A DNA stretch of 64,000 nucleotides, taken from Azohydromonas lata NBRC 102462 (GTDB lineage Bacteria; Pseudomonadota; Gammaproteobacteria; Burkholderiales; Burkholderiaceae_C). How positions within the stretch are numbered: the stretch's first letter is position 1; every line of letters starts with the position of its first letter. Below the pieces are notes generated by a model that was not told the origin of the DNA, ran no database searches, and saw only the letters and a list, made by a program, of their open reading frames with translations. Where the stretch lies: contig NZ_BCTC01000020.1 in NCBI RefSeq assembly GCF_001571085.1, positions 1-64,000 on the forward strand, in the 5' to 3' direction. Positions 26,377-35,091 of this stretch are shown here, piece after piece. The translations under genes were made by a program, and so were the position numbers.

Positions 26377-27470
26377 GCGCGCCTCCCCATGCGCAGCAGG
26401 CGCGGTGCGGCCACGCCCAGTTCACGCCAGCGCAACAGGCCCAGTGCCAGCAGGAAGGCCGCACCGTGCAGGCCCAGCAGCGCACCGGAGAGCCCCATGC
26501 GGCCACCGCCCACCCAGGCTTGCGTGAGATTGATCAGGTTGTAGTACACGACGAAGCCCAGCAGGGCAAACAGCAGGTTCCAGTTGCTGGCGCGGCGCGG
26601 GTTGGTGGCCGACAGTCCGATGCCCAGCAGCAGCAGGTTGCCCGCGCCCAGCAGCAGGCCAAAGCGCCAGGCCAGCTCGGCGAGTTGGCGCGCGCCGGGC
26701 TGGCGCAGCAGGTCTATGGTGCGCATGGTCTTGGGCGAGTGCTCCTGTGCGCTGCGCACCTCGTGCTCGTCCACGACCACGCGGTAGGTGTCGAAGCGCG
26801 AGAGCGTGAGCGCGCCGGTGGCGCGGTCGGTCTCGTTGCGCTGGCCTTCCTCCAACACCAGCACGCGGCGCTGCTCCTCGCTCTCGATGTGGCCGCCATG
26901 CGCCGACACCACGGTCTCGCGCTTGGGGTCGTTGGACAGGACGAACACGTTGCGCGCGCGAGTGTTGTCGTTGTCGCCGTCGCGCTCCACGAAGAACACG
27001 CGGCTGCCATCGCGCGAGACCTGGAACACGCCCGGCGCCACGCGCGAGAGGTCGCTGCGTTCCTGGTAGCGCTCGCGCAGCTCCGCGCTCATGCGGTTGC
27101 CCCAGGGCCAGACCACCAGCACCAGCAGCGCAATGACCAGCAGCACCGGCCAGCTCGTCTGCAGCACCGGACGCACGAAGCGAGAGAGGCCCACGCCGCT
27201 GGCGAACCAGATGGCCATCTCGCTGTCGCGGTACATGCGCCCAAGCGTGGCCACCACGGCGATGAACAGCGACAGCGCCAGCATCGTGGGCAGGTGGCCC
27301 AGCGCGGTGTAGCCCAGCAGCAGCACCACGTCCTGCGGTGCCACCGATCCTCCCGCGGCCAGGCCCAGGGTGCGTATGAGCATCATCGTCAGCACGATGG
27401 TCAGGATCACGACCAGCGTGGCGCCGAAGCTGCGCGCCAGCTCTCGGCGCACGGTGGTATGGAATAACAT
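26373..27470 (-). CDS. lptF: LPS export ABC transporter permease LptF
   Basis: The 365-residue protein pairs with LptG. It begins MLFHTTVRRELARSFGATL, has TM helices at both ends, an intervening periplasmic domain (about 110-260, with SRVAPGVFQVSRDGSRVFFV) and a conserved C-terminal GIGLSATNPRRASNWNL loop. ATG 27470 is the start; it faces pepA across 27 bp, as in many proteobacteria where pepA and lptFG are divergent. Stop overlaps the lptG ATG. Confidence 0.95.
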   Translation of the reverse strand: MLFHTTVRRELARSFGATLVVILTIVLTMMLIRTLGLAAGGSVAPQDVVLLLGYTALGHLPTMLALSLFIAVVATLGRMYRDSEMAIWFASGVGLSRFVRPVLQTSWPVLLVIALLVLVVWPWGNRMSAELRERYQERSDLSRVAPGVFQVSRDGSRVFFVERDGDNDNTRARNVFVLSNDPKRETVVSAHGGHIESEEQRRVLVLEEGQRNETDRATGALTLSRFDTYRVVVDEHEVRSAQEHSPKTMRTIDLLRQPGARQLAELAWRFGLLLGAGNLLLLGIGLSATNPRRASNWNLLFALLGFVVYYNLINLTQAWVGGGRMGLSGALLGLHGAAFLLALGLLRWRELGVAAPRLLRMGRRA

Positions 27471-27497
27471 CTGGCGATCAACGAACTTGGCGTCATT

Positions 27498-28970
27498 ATG
27501 GACTTGCGATCCCTCGTTCCCGGCACGGCCGGCCTGGCCGGCGTGGCCGCGGATGCTCTGGTGCTGGTGCTGGCCGGCGGTCAGGCGCAGACGCTGGAGC
27601 CTCCACTGGCGGCGCTGCTGTCGGAGAGCGTGAAGGCGGGCGATTTCGAATTCAAGGCGGGGCGAACGCTGTACCTGCACCGCCCCGCGGGCCTGAAGGC
27701 GCCGCGCCTGGTGCTGGCCGCAGCGGCCGACGCTTCGCCCAAGGCTTTCAAGGCCGCGGTGGCCGCGGCGCTGTCCGCGCTCAAGCCGCTGGGCGTGCGC
27801 CACGCCGCGGTGGCTTTGGCCGCCGCGCCCTTGAGCGAGGCCGGCGTGCTGGACGACAGGCATGCGGAAGTGCTTGCGCTGGCCGTGTCCGAAGCCACCT
27901 ATCTGTACCGCCACACCAAGCCCAGCGCGGGTGATGGTTCCAAGCTGCAAAAGGTGTCGCTGGTGAGCGACAAGGCCACGGCCAATGCCATCAAGAAGGG
28001 CTTGGCGCGCGGGCAGGCCATAGGCGAGGGCGTGACGCTGGCGCGTGAATGCGCCAACCGTCCGGGCAACCACGCCACGCCCACTTTCCTGGCCGAGCAG
28101 GCGCAGGCGCTGGCGGCGCAGTACGGCTTCAAGGTCGAGGTGCTGGGCCGCAAGGAGGTCGAGAAGCTGGGCATGGGCGCCTTCATCGGCGTGGCCCAGG
28201 GCTCGGAGGAGCCGCTTCGCTTCATCGTGTTGCGCTACGAAGGCGCTCCGCGCGCGTCGGCGCCGCTGGTGCTGGTGGGCAAGGGCATCACTTTCGACAG
28301 CGGCGGCATCTCCATCAAGCCTGCGGCCGAGATGGATGAGATGAAGTTCGACATGTCCGGCGCCGCCAGCGTGCTGGGCACTTTCCGCGCCATAGGCGAG
28401 ATCGGGCCCAAGGTGAACGTGGTGGGCCTGATTGCCGCCTGCGAGAACCTGCCCAGTGGCCGCTCCATCAAGCCCGGCGACGTGCTGCGCTCCATGGCGG
28501 GCCACACCATTGAAGTGCTCAACACCGACGCCGAAGGGCGCCTGGTGCTTTGCGATGCGCTGACCTACGCCGAGCGCTTCAAGCCCGCGGCGGTGGTGGA
28601 CATCGCCACGCTCACCGGCGCCTGCGTGATCGCGCTGGGCGCGCAGCGCTCGGGCCTCTTCTGCCCCGACGACGAGTTGGCTGCGAAGTTGCTGCAGGCC
28701 GGCGAGTCGGCGCTCGATCCGGCCTGGCGCATGCCCATGGACGACGAGTACGACGAAGGGCTCAAGAGCAACTTCGCCGACATGGCCAACGTGGGCCCGC
28801 GCGCCGGCGGCGCCATCACGGCCGCCATGTTCCTCAAGCGCTTCACCAAGGCCTACCGTTGGGCGCATCTGGACATTGCCGGCACGGCGTGGAAGGGCGG
28901 CGCCGCCAAGGGCGCCACCGGCCGTCCCGTGGCGTTGCTCACGCACTTCGTGCTCTCGCACACGCGCTGA
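27498..28970 (+). CDS. pepA: Leucyl aminopeptidase PepA (M17)
   Basis: The 490-residue cytosolic metallo-aminopeptidase has a variable N-terminal macro-like domain and a C-terminal catalytic domain. The latter shows GKGITFDSGGISIKPAAEMDE (catalytic Lys and Zn ligands), the active-site signature NTDAEGRLVLCDALTY, and AWKGGAAKGATGRPV near the C-terminus. Two-metal ligands Asp and Glu are present in these motifs. In E. coli PepA also binds DNA (XerAB cofactor, carAB repressor); whether this applies here is not shown. The start is 27 bp from the divergent lptF start. Confidence 0.96.
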   Translation: MDLRSLVPGTAGLAGVAADALVLVLAGGQAQTLEPPLAALLSESVKAGDFEFKAGRTLYLHRPAGLKAPRLVLAAAADASPKAFKAAVAAALSALKPLGVRHAAVALAAAPLSEAGVLDDRHAEVLALAVSEATYLYRHTKPSAGDGSKLQKVSLVSDKATANAIKKGLARGQAIGEGVTLARECANRPGNHATPTFLAEQAQALAAQYGFKVEVLGRKEVEKLGMGAFIGVAQGSEEPLRFIVLRYEGAPRASAPLVLVGKGITFDSGGISIKPAAEMDEMKFDMSGAASVLGTFRAIGEIGPKVNVVGLIAACENLPSGRSIKPGDVLRSMAGHTIEVLNTDAEGRLVLCDALTYAERFKPAAVVDIATLTGACVIALGAQRSGLFCPDDELAAKLLQAGESALDPAWRMPMDDEYDEGLKSNFADMANVGPRAGGAITAAMFLKRFTKAYRWAHLDIAGTAWKGGAAKGATGRPVALLTHFVLSHTR

Positions 28971-28994
28971 CCGACTGTGGTGCCGGGTTTGTTG

Positions 28995-29023
28995 AAGCCG
29001 GTGTGCCGTGAGGCCACCGGCTT
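28995..29023 (+). terminator. Hairpin after pepA
   Basis: A 9-bp stem AAGCCGGTG/CACCGGCTT with an 11-base loop follows the pepA stop by 24 bp. The following GTTGTTC is only weakly T-rich, and holC starts 21 bp later, so termination may be partial. Confidence 0.5.
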
Positions 29024-29044
29024 GTTGTTCAGAGGGTTGAAGTG

Positions 29045-29485
29045 ATGGCGTTGTCGGAAGTGGCCTTCCACACCGGCGTGGGCGACAAGATCGGCTATTG
29101 CTGCCGGCTGTTGCGCAAGGCCTACAGGCAGCAGGCACGCATGGTGGTTGCGGGTGATGCCGAAATGCTCACGCGGCTGGACCAGGCGCTGTGGCTGTTC
29201 GACGTGCGCTCCTTCATTCCGCACCGCCGGCTGGCCGCGGGGCAGGCCGTGCCGCCGGCGTTGCTGCGCACACCCATCTGGCTCATGGAGCCCGGGGCGC
29301 GGCCGCCGGTGCAGGGCATTCTTTTGAACCTGGGTCCGGCCGCGGTGCCGGAGTTTGAAAGCTACGAGCGGCTCATCGAGGTCGTTGGGTTGGACGAGGC
29401 GGATCGCCTGGCCGCACGCCGGCGCTGGCGCGCTTACGAGGCGCAAGGACTGCGCATCACGCATCACGCCCAGGAAGGGCAGTGA
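29045..29485 (+). CDS. holC: DNA polymerase III chi subunit HolC
   Basis: HolC (chi) connects the clamp-loader complex to SSB at the replication fork. The 146-residue protein has family segments VAFHTGVGDKIGYCCRLLRKA, LWLFDVRSFIPHR, and PIWLMEP, the latter two matching the conserved SSB-tail-binding and core regions. The ATG at 29045 is preceded by an in-frame GTG at 29042; the downstream one fits better. The pepA-holC order is conserved in beta- and gamma-proteobacteria. Confidence 0.9.
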   Translation: MALSEVAFHTGVGDKIGYCCRLLRKAYRQQARMVVAGDAEMLTRLDQALWLFDVRSFIPHRRLAAGQAVPPALLRTPIWLMEPGARPPVQGILLNLGPAAVPEFESYERLIEVVGLDEADRLAARRRWRAYEAQGLRITHHAQEGQ

Positions 29486-29617
29486 AGCTGGTTTACTGGT
29501 AATCCCTCAACAGTTTGTTTGCTGTTTGGTCAACCGATGTCCGCTTTATTTGCGTTATTGTTCCTCCCGCTGAAACTGTTACCAGTTCCGACTTTCCTAC
29601 CCCCTCGGAGGTTCTGA

Positions 29618-30760
29618 ATGCGATTCCAAGTCAATGTGGTTCTTGCCGCTGCCGCGGTGCTGTTTGCTGGCGGCGTCAGCGCGCAAGAACTGGTGGTGAA
29701 AATTGGCCATGTCGCTCCTACCAGCGGTCCGATTGCCCACCTGGGCAAGGACAACGAGCTGGGTGCCCGCATGGCGGTAGACGAGCTCAACGCCAAGGGC
29801 GTGACCATCGGCGGCAAGAAGGCCAAGTTCGAACTGCTGGCTGAAGACGATGCCGCTGACCCCAAGCAGGGCACGGCCGCTGCGCAGAAGCTGGTGGACA
29901 GCAAGGTCAACGGCGTCGTGGGCCACCTGAACTCCGGCACCACCATCCCGGCCTCCAAGATCTACAGCGATGCCGGCATCCCGCAGATCAGCCCCTCGGC
30001 CACCAACCCCAAGTACACCAAGCAAGGCTTCAAGACGGCCTTCCGCGTCGTGGCCAACGACGAGCACCTGGGCGGCACGCTGGGCAAGTACGCCGTGAAC
30101 CAGCTCAAGGGCAAGGCGATCGCCGTCATCGATGACCGCACCGCCTATGGCCAGGGCGTGGCCGACGAGTTCGAGAAGGGCGTCAAGGCCGCCGGTGGCA
30201 AGACCGTGGGCCGCGAGTTCACCAACGACAAGGCCACGGACTTCACCGCCATCCTGACCAGCATCAAGGGCAAGAAGCCCGATATCGTCTTCTTCGGCGG
30301 CATGGACGCCGTGGCCGGGCCGATGCTGCGCCAGATGAAGCAACTGGGCATCACCGCCAAGCTCATGGGCGGCGACGGCATCTGCACGGGCGAGCTGCCC
30401 AAGCTGGCCGCGGGCTCCATGGCTGACGAGCAGGTCGTCTGCGCCGAGGCCGGTGGCGTCGAAGGCGAGCAGAAGGCGGGCATGGACAAGTTCAAGATCG
30501 ACTTCAAGAAGAAGTTCAACGCCGACGTGCAGATCTACGCGCCCTACGTGTACGACGCCGTGATGGTGATGGCTGACGCTATGGTCAAGGCCGGCTCCGC
30601 CGAGCCCGCCAAGTACCTGCCGGTGCTGGCCAAGACCAGCGGCTACAAGGGCGTGACGGGCACCATCGCCTTCGACGAGAAGGGCGACATCAAGAACGGC
30701 GCCCTGACCATGTACACCTACAAGGGCGGCAACCGCCAGCAGATCGCCGTGGTGCGCTGA
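29618..30760 (+). CDS. Branched-chain amino-acid ABC transporter periplasmic binding protein (LivK/LivJ-like)
   Basis: The 380-residue secreted protein starts with a Sec signal peptide (MRFQVNVVLAAAAVLFAGGVSAQ), cleaved probably after SAQ or GVSA. The mature part is a type I periplasmic binding protein of the Leu/Ile/Val family: VKIGHVAPTSGPIAHLGKDN, VNGVVGHLNSGTTIPASKIY, and ISPSATNPKYTKQGFKTAFR are family landmarks. A strong ribosome site CGGAGG and a downstream terminator flank it. It has no livHMGF permease genes next to it, so it must use a transporter encoded elsewhere; it is likely highly expressed. Confidence 0.92.
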   Translation: MRFQVNVVLAAAAVLFAGGVSAQELVVKIGHVAPTSGPIAHLGKDNELGARMAVDELNAKGVTIGGKKAKFELLAEDDAADPKQGTAAAQKLVDSKVNGVVGHLNSGTTIPASKIYSDAGIPQISPSATNPKYTKQGFKTAFRVVANDEHLGGTLGKYAVNQLKGKAIAVIDDRTAYGQGVADEFEKGVKAAGGKTVGREFTNDKATDFTAILTSIKGKKPDIVFFGGMDAVAGPMLRQMKQLGITAKLMGGDGICTGELPKLAAGSMADEQVVCAEAGGVEGEQKAGMDKFKIDFKKKFNADVQIYAPYVYDAVMVMADAMVKAGSAEPAKYLPVLAKTSGYKGVTGTIAFDEKGDIKNGALTMYTYKGGNRQQIAVVR

Positions 30761-30780
30761 TCCGTCAGCGTTTTCCCGCG

Positions 30781-30813
30781 AAAAAGCGCCCGCAGCCGCG
30801 GGCGCTTTTTTTT
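30781..30813 (+). terminator. Rho-independent terminator after the binding-protein gene
   Basis: Perfect 8-bp stem GCGCCCGC/GCGGGCGC extended by A/T pairs, loop AGCC, followed by eight T. Confidence 0.9.
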
Positions 30814-30897
30814 CGGCACGGGCCTTGCCAAGTGGGCGATTGCAGGCCGGCGGGCAGCGTGAAAGCATTGGGCGCGAGCGTCGGTCGGAGGATTTTC

Positions 30898-31212
30898 ATG
30901 GCATTGCGCACCTTGCTCTACCGCTATTTCTTCTTCGGCTGGCTGTTCCGCGACGCCAGCAGCGGCACGCCGCTGGAGCGGGCTGCGGCCTGGCGGCACA
31001 ACCGGAACCAGGCGCGCTGGCTCCCGACCTACATGCGGCGCTGGATGTTTTGCGGCGCGCTGTTCTATCTGGTGGGCTTGTTTGTGGAAAGCGTTGTCGG
31101 CGCGCCGCTGCTGTCGTCGCTGTTCTACGTCACCGGGCTCATGAGCGTGCCGGGCAACGCCGTGATGGTCGTGGCCTGGATAGGCTTCAAGGCGCTGTCC
31201 GGTCCTTTTTGA
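30898..31212 (+). CDS. Small hypothetical membrane protein (104 aa)
   Basis: The product has a short basic N-terminal region (MALRTLLYRYFFFGWLF), a hydrophilic Arg-rich stretch (RHNRNQARWLPTYMRRW), then two hydrophobic segments (about 50-68 MFCGALFYLVGLFVESVVG and about 78-98 LMSVPGNAVMVVAWIGFKAL). ATG 30898 is chosen because GGAGG precedes it by 8 bases. No function is evident. A strong terminator separates it from the upstream gene, and it is convergent with tRNA-Ser. Confidence 0.65.
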   Translation: MALRTLLYRYFFFGWLFRDASSGTPLERAAAWRHNRNQARWLPTYMRRWMFCGALFYLVGLFVESVVGAPLLSSLFYVTGLMSVPGNAVMVVAWIGFKALSGPF

Positions 31213-31274
31213 CGGGCGGGCCAAGGTAGTCGCCGCAACCGCGCCTTCGTATTCATTTCACGCGCACCCAGCGC

Positions 31275-31311
31275 AAAAAGCACAACGGGCCCACGAAGGG
31301 CCCGTTGTGCT
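31275..31311 (-). terminator. Rho-independent terminator downstream of tRNA-Ser
   Basis: A perfect 14-bp stem (AGCACAACGGGCCC/GGGCCCGTTGTGCT) with a 5-base loop; on the minus strand it is followed by five U. It lies 12 bp after the tRNA 3' end. Confidence 0.85.
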
Positions 31312-31323
31312 GCTTGATACGGC

Positions 31324-31414
31324 TGGCGGAGGGAGCGGGATTCGAACCCGCGGTGGGCTATTAACCCACACACGCTTTCCAGGCGTGCGACTTAAACCGC
31401 TCATCCATCCCTCC
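31324..31414 (-). tRNA. tRNA-Ser(GGA)
   Basis: A 91-nt class II tRNA on the minus strand: acceptor GGAGGGA/TCCCTCC, anticodon stem CACGC/GCGTG with loop CTGGAAA giving anticodon GGA, a long variable arm TGTGGGTTAATAGCCCAC, T-arm GCGGG TTCGAAT CCCGC, discriminator G, and encoded CCA. Confidence 0.96.
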
Positions 31415-31718
31415 GCGGATGGTTTCGGTTGCTGACCACCGAAGCCTTGCATTCTAGTCCAGGATTTCAGATTTTTCGAGCTTTCAACAGCGATTCGCAA
31501 AAAAGATTTGCGATGCGCCGGTTTGCGTCCGCCCGCAGGCGGCTCAGGGGGCGCATGGGGTGGTGTTGATGCGGAGCTCGAAAGCCATCCCGTGGCATAG
31601 GCGGGCTTTTTGATTGCTGCATTGTCGCGAAGGGGATGTCGAGCAGGCAGAACTGTCACGCTCAGCGCCTACACTTCGCGGTTTTCCTGAAGGACCAATG
31701 CCCGGGAGGGCTGCCCGC
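31415..31718. other. Intergenic region before the decarboxylase gene
   Basis: About 300 bp without a gene. A small hairpin near 31581-31611 (AAAGCC/GGCTTT followed by T) could be a weak terminator. The tRNA-Ser promoter should lie at its left end reading leftward and the decarboxylase promoter at its right end; no convincing consensus box was found for either. Confidence 0.4.
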
Positions 31719-33980
31719 ATGCTGCGTTACCGTTTCCCCATCTTCATCATCGACGAGGACTTCCGTTCGGAGAACACGTCCGGCCTGGGCATCAGGGCGC
31801 TGGCGCAGGCGATCGAAAAGGAAGGCTTCGAGGTGCTGGGCGTCACCAGCTATGGTGACCTGAGCCAGTTCGCGCAGCAGCAAAGCCGCGCCAGTGCTTT
31901 TATCCTGTCCATAGACGACGAGGAGTTCACCGCCGCCGAGGACGAGGAGGACACCGCGGTTCAGAACCTGCGCAAGTTCATCACCGAGATCCGCTTTCGC
32001 AACGCCGACATTCCCATCTACCTGTACGGCGAGACGCGCACCTCGCAGCACATCCCCAACGACATCCTGCGCGAGCTCCACGGCTTCATTCACATGTTCG
32101 AGGACACGCCGGAGTTCGTGGCCCGCCACATCATCCGCGAGGCCAAGAGCTACCTCGACGGGCTGGCGCCGCCGTTCTTCCGTGCCCTGGTGGACTATGC
32201 GCAAGACGGCTCCTACTCCTGGCACTGCCCGGGCCACTCCGGCGGCGTGGCCTTCCTGAAAAGCCCGGTGGGGCAGATGTTCCACCAGTTCTTCGGCGAG
32301 AACATGCTGCGCGCGGACGTGTGCAACGCCGTGGACGAGCTGGGTCAGTTGCTGGACCACACCGGCCCCGTGGCCGCCAGCGAGCGCAACGCGGCGCGCA
32401 TCTTCAACGCCGACCACTGCTTCTTCGTCACCAACGGCACCAGCACATCCAACAAGATGGTGTGGCACCACACGGTGGCGCCGGGTGACGTGGTGGTGGT
32501 GGACCGCAACTGCCACAAGAGCATCCTGCACTCCATCATCATGACGGGCGCCGTGCCGGTGTTCCTCACGCCCACGCGCAATCATTACGGGATCATCGGC
32601 CCCATTCCGCAAAGCGAGTTCAGCCGCGAGTCCATACAGAAGAAGATCGCTGCCAACCCGCTGCTCGACGGCGTTGATGCTTCGGCCGTGCGCCCGCGCA
32701 TCCTTACGCTCACGCAGAGCACCTACGACGGCGTGCTCTACAACACCGAGACCATCAAGGGGATGCTGGACGGCTGGATAGACACCATCCACTTCGACGA
32801 GGCCTGGTTGCCGCACGCGGCCTTCCACGGCTTCTACGGCTCCTACCACGCGATGGGCAAGAAGCGCGCGCGGCCCAAGCAGTCCATGGTTTATGCCACG
32901 CAGAGCACGCACAAGCTGCTGGCCGGCTTGTCGCAGGCCTCGCAGGTGCTGGTGCAGGACTCGCAGACGCAAAAGCTCGACCGCCACCTCTTCAACGAGG
33001 CGTACCTGATGCACACCTCCACGTCGCCGCAGTACGCGATCATCGCGTCTTGCGACGTGGCCGCGGCCATGATGGAGCCCCCGGGCGGCACGGCGCTGGT
33101 GGAGGAGAGCCTGCGCGAGGCCATGGACTTCCGCCGCGCCATGCTCAAGGTGGACAAGGACTTCGGCCACGACTGGTGGTTCAAGGTCTGGGGGCCGGAG
33201 CGCCCGCTGTCGGCCAACGGCATTGGGCAGAGCGCGGACTGGATGCTGGAGGCCAACGAGGAGTGGCACGGCTTTGGCAATCTGGCGCCGGGCTTCAACA
33301 TGCTCGACCCCATCAAGAGCACCATCATCACGCCGGGCCTGGACGTCAACGGCAAGTTCGACACCAGCGGCATTCCCGCGTCCATCGTCACCAAGTTCCT
33401 GGCCGAGCACGGCGTGGTGGTGGAGAAGACGGGGCTGTACTCGTTCTTCATCATGTTCACCATCGGCATCACCAAGGGCCGCTGGAACACGCTGCTGACC
33501 GCGCTGCAGCAGTTCAAGGATGATTACGACCGCAACCAGCCGATGTGGCGCATCCTGCCGGAGTTTTGCGCCGCCCATCCGCGCTACGAGCGTATGGGGC
33601 TGCGCGATCTCTGCCAGGCCATCCACGGCATGTACGCCCAGGGCGACGTGGCGCGACTGACCACCGAGATGTATCTGTCCGATCTGCAGCCGGCCATGAA
33701 GCCTGCCGATGCCTATGCCCGCATTGCGCACCGCGACACCGAGCGCGTGGAGGTCGATGCGCTGGAAGGGCGCATCACGACGTCGCTGGTGACGCCGTAC
33801 CCGCCGGGCATTCCGCTGCTGATTCCGGGCGAGCGTTTCAACCGCAAGATCGTGGACTATCTGCGCTTCGTCCGCTCGTTCAACGAGGCTTTCCCGGGCT
33901 TCGGCACGGACGTGCACGGGTTGGTGGAAGAGGAAGTGGACAGCGTGCGCCGCTACTACGTGGATTGCGTGCGCAACTGA
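31719..33980 (+). CDS. Orn/Lys/Arg decarboxylase, large inducible type (AdiA/LdcC-like)
   Basis: The 753-residue protein is a fold-type I PLP decarboxylase of the prokaryotic Orn/Lys/Arg group (length about 715-755). It has the N-terminal wing domain (IFIIDEDFRSENTSGLG...), the core with SWHCPGHSGGVAFLKSPVG, NGTSTSNKMVWH, IHFDEAWLPHAAFHG, and the PLP lysine in STHKLLAGLSQAS (Lys399), and the C-terminal domain with TPYPPGIPLLIPGERF. Length and sequence are closest to arginine decarboxylase AdiA, but lysine or ornithine cannot be excluded. Such enzymes give acid resistance by consuming protons or make polyamine precursors. Start 31719 has GGGAGG 9 bases before; in-frame ATG 31698 is the alternative. 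No antiporter gene is adjacent. Confidence 0.88.
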   Translation: MLRYRFPIFIIDEDFRSENTSGLGIRALAQAIEKEGFEVLGVTSYGDLSQFAQQQSRASAFILSIDDEEFTAAEDEEDTAVQNLRKFITEIRFRNADIPIYLYGETRTSQHIPNDILRELHGFIHMFEDTPEFVARHIIREAKSYLDGLAPPFFRALVDYAQDGSYSWHCPGHSGGVAFLKSPVGQMFHQFFGENMLRADVCNAVDELGQLLDHTGPVAASERNAARIFNADHCFFVTNGTSTSNKMVWHHTVAPGDVVVVDRNCHKSILHSIIMTGAVPVFLTPTRNHYGIIGPIPQSEFSRESIQKKIAANPLLDGVDASAVRPRILTLTQSTYDGVLYNTETIKGMLDGWIDTIHFDEAWLPHAAFHGFYGSYHAMGKKRARPKQSMVYATQSTHKLLAGLSQASQVLVQDSQTQKLDRHLFNEAYLMHTSTSPQYAIIASCDVAAAMMEPPGGTALVEESLREAMDFRRAMLKVDKDFGHDWWFKVWGPERPLSANGIGQSADWMLEANEEWHGFGNLAPGFNMLDPIKSTIITPGLDVNGKFDTSGIPASIVTKFLAEHGVVVEKTGLYSFFIMFTIGITKGRWNTLLTALQQFKDDYDRNQPMWRILPEFCAAHPRYERMGLRDLCQAIHGMYAQGDVARLTTEMYLSDLQPAMKPADAYARIAHRDTERVEVDALEGRITTSLVTPYPPGIPLLIPGERFNRKIVDYLRFVRSFNEAFPGFGTDVHGLVEEEVDSVRRYYVDCVRN

Positions 33981-34003
33981 ACGGGCAGGCCTGCTTTGCC
34001 ATG

Positions 34004-34035
34004 AAAAACGGCGCCCCGCGGGGCGCCGTTTTTTT
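34004..34035 (+). terminator. Strong terminator between decarboxylase and fabI (bidirectional)
   Basis: A 10-bp stem ACGGCGCCCC/GGGGCGCCGT around a 2-base core (effectively a 4-base loop) is followed by T-run on plus and by five U (A-run at 34004-34008) on minus, so it can end the decarboxylase and the convergent fabI transcripts. Confidence 0.88.
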
Positions 34036-34079
34036 GGGGTGTCCTGGCCGCGTGCGGCCGGGACGGTGAAGCGGGTCAA

Positions 34080-34871
34080 TCAGCCGCGGGGTGAGCGCTC
34101 GCCGCCCATGACTTGGCTGAAGCCGCCGTCTACATAGGTGATCTCGGCGCTGATACCCGACGCCAGGTCGGACATGAGGAAAGCTGCTGCGTTGCCGACG
34201 TCGTCGATGGTGACGTTGCGGCGCAGCGGGGCATTGGTTTCCACGATGTCCAGGATGTTGCCGAAGCCCTTGATGCCCGAGGCTGCCAGCGTCTTGATGG
34301 GGCCGGCCGAGATGCCGTTGACGCGCACGCCGCGCGAACCCAAGCTGGACGCCAGATAGCGCACGCTGGCTTCCAGCGACGCCTTGGCCAGGCCCATGGT
34401 GTTGTAGCAGGGCACGTAGCGAACGGCGCCCAAGTAGCTCAGCGTCAGCAGGGCGCTGTTCTGGCGCAGCATGGGAGCGGCAGCCTTGGCCATGGCGGGG
34501 AAGCTGTAAGCCGAAATATCGTGCGCGATGCGGAAAGCCTCGCGCGAGAGGCCGTCCAGGAAGTCGTGGGAGATCGCTTCTCGCGGCGCAAAGCCGATGG
34601 AATGCACGAAACCGTCGAACTCGGGCCAGTGCTGGGACAGGTCGGTGAAGAGGCCGGTGATTTGCGCGTCGTCGGCCACGTCGCAGTCAAAGACCAGCTT
34701 GGAGTCGAACTCCTCCGCAAACTTGGAAATGCGCTCCTGGAAGCGCTCGCCAACGTAACTGAAAGCAAGCTCCGCGCCTTCGCGGTGGCAGGCGCGGGCG
34801 ATGCCATAGGCAATCGAGCGGTTGGACAGCAATCCCGTGATCAACAGCCGCTTGCCGGCAAGAAATCCCAT
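34080..34871 (-). CDS. fabI: Enoyl-[acyl-carrier-protein] reductase FabI (NADH)
   Basis: FabI performs the last reduction in each round of fatty-acid elongation and is the target of triclosan and isoniazid-type inhibitors. The 263-residue SDR-fold enzyme starts [19 protein letters not shown] (NAD site) and carries the catalytic pair Tyr156 and Lys163 ([18 protein letters not shown]), identical in number to E. coli Fab[11 protein letters not shown] matches the family loop after the substrate pocket. It is monocistronic with a convergent terminator. Confidence 0.96.
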   Translation of the reverse strand: MGFLAGKRLLITGLLSNRSIAYGIARACHREGAELAFSYVGERFQERISKFAEEFDSKLVFDCDVADDAQITGLFTDLSQHWPEFDGFVHSIGFAPREAISHDFLDGLSREAFRIAHDISAYSFPAMAKAAAPMLRQNSALLTLSYLGAVRYVPCYNTMGLAKASLEASVRYLASSLGSRGVRVNGISAGPIKTLAASGIKGFGNILDIVETNAPLRRNVTIDDVGNAAAFLMSDLASGISAEITYVDGGFSQVMGGERSPRG

Positions 34872-34947
34872 GGTGGCTCCGAGAGGTCAAAAACGGGCGG
34901 GATTCTCGCACGCAGCTTGCTTCACTCATTTGAGTTCAACCGGTCAC

Positions 34948-34976
34948 TTGCCGGTACAGCTCTTGCAGAGTACAAT
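34948..34976 (+). promoter_or_regulatory. Sigma-70-type promoter of the rimP-nusA-infB operon
   Basis: TTGCCG (34948-34953), a 17-bp spacer and TACAAT (34971-34976). Transcription would begin near 34983, placing the attenuator-like hairpin at about +19 and the rimP start at about +110. Confidence 0.7.
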
Positions 34977-35000
34977 CCGCTTCTCGCTGAATACCTAAAC

Positions 35001-35027
35001 GGGCGGATCTTCCAGCCCTTTTTTTTT
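35001..35027 (+). terminator. Intrinsic-terminator-like attenuator in the rimP leader
   Basis: GGGC pairs with GCCC and inner GGA with TCC (one bulged A, TCT loop), and nine T follow immediately (35019-35027). It lies between the promoter at 34948-34976 and the rimP start, so it must be read through for operon expression. NusA, encoded in this operon, is a general enhancer of intrinsic termination, and leader terminators regulate the E. coli operon by NusA feedback; the same logic is inferred here. Confidence 0.65.
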
Positions 35028-35091
35028 GCTTGATCGAATTTCACTTCCCTCACCGTTGCAACCACAGGAGGCCGCAGGTGGCGCCAGCCGC

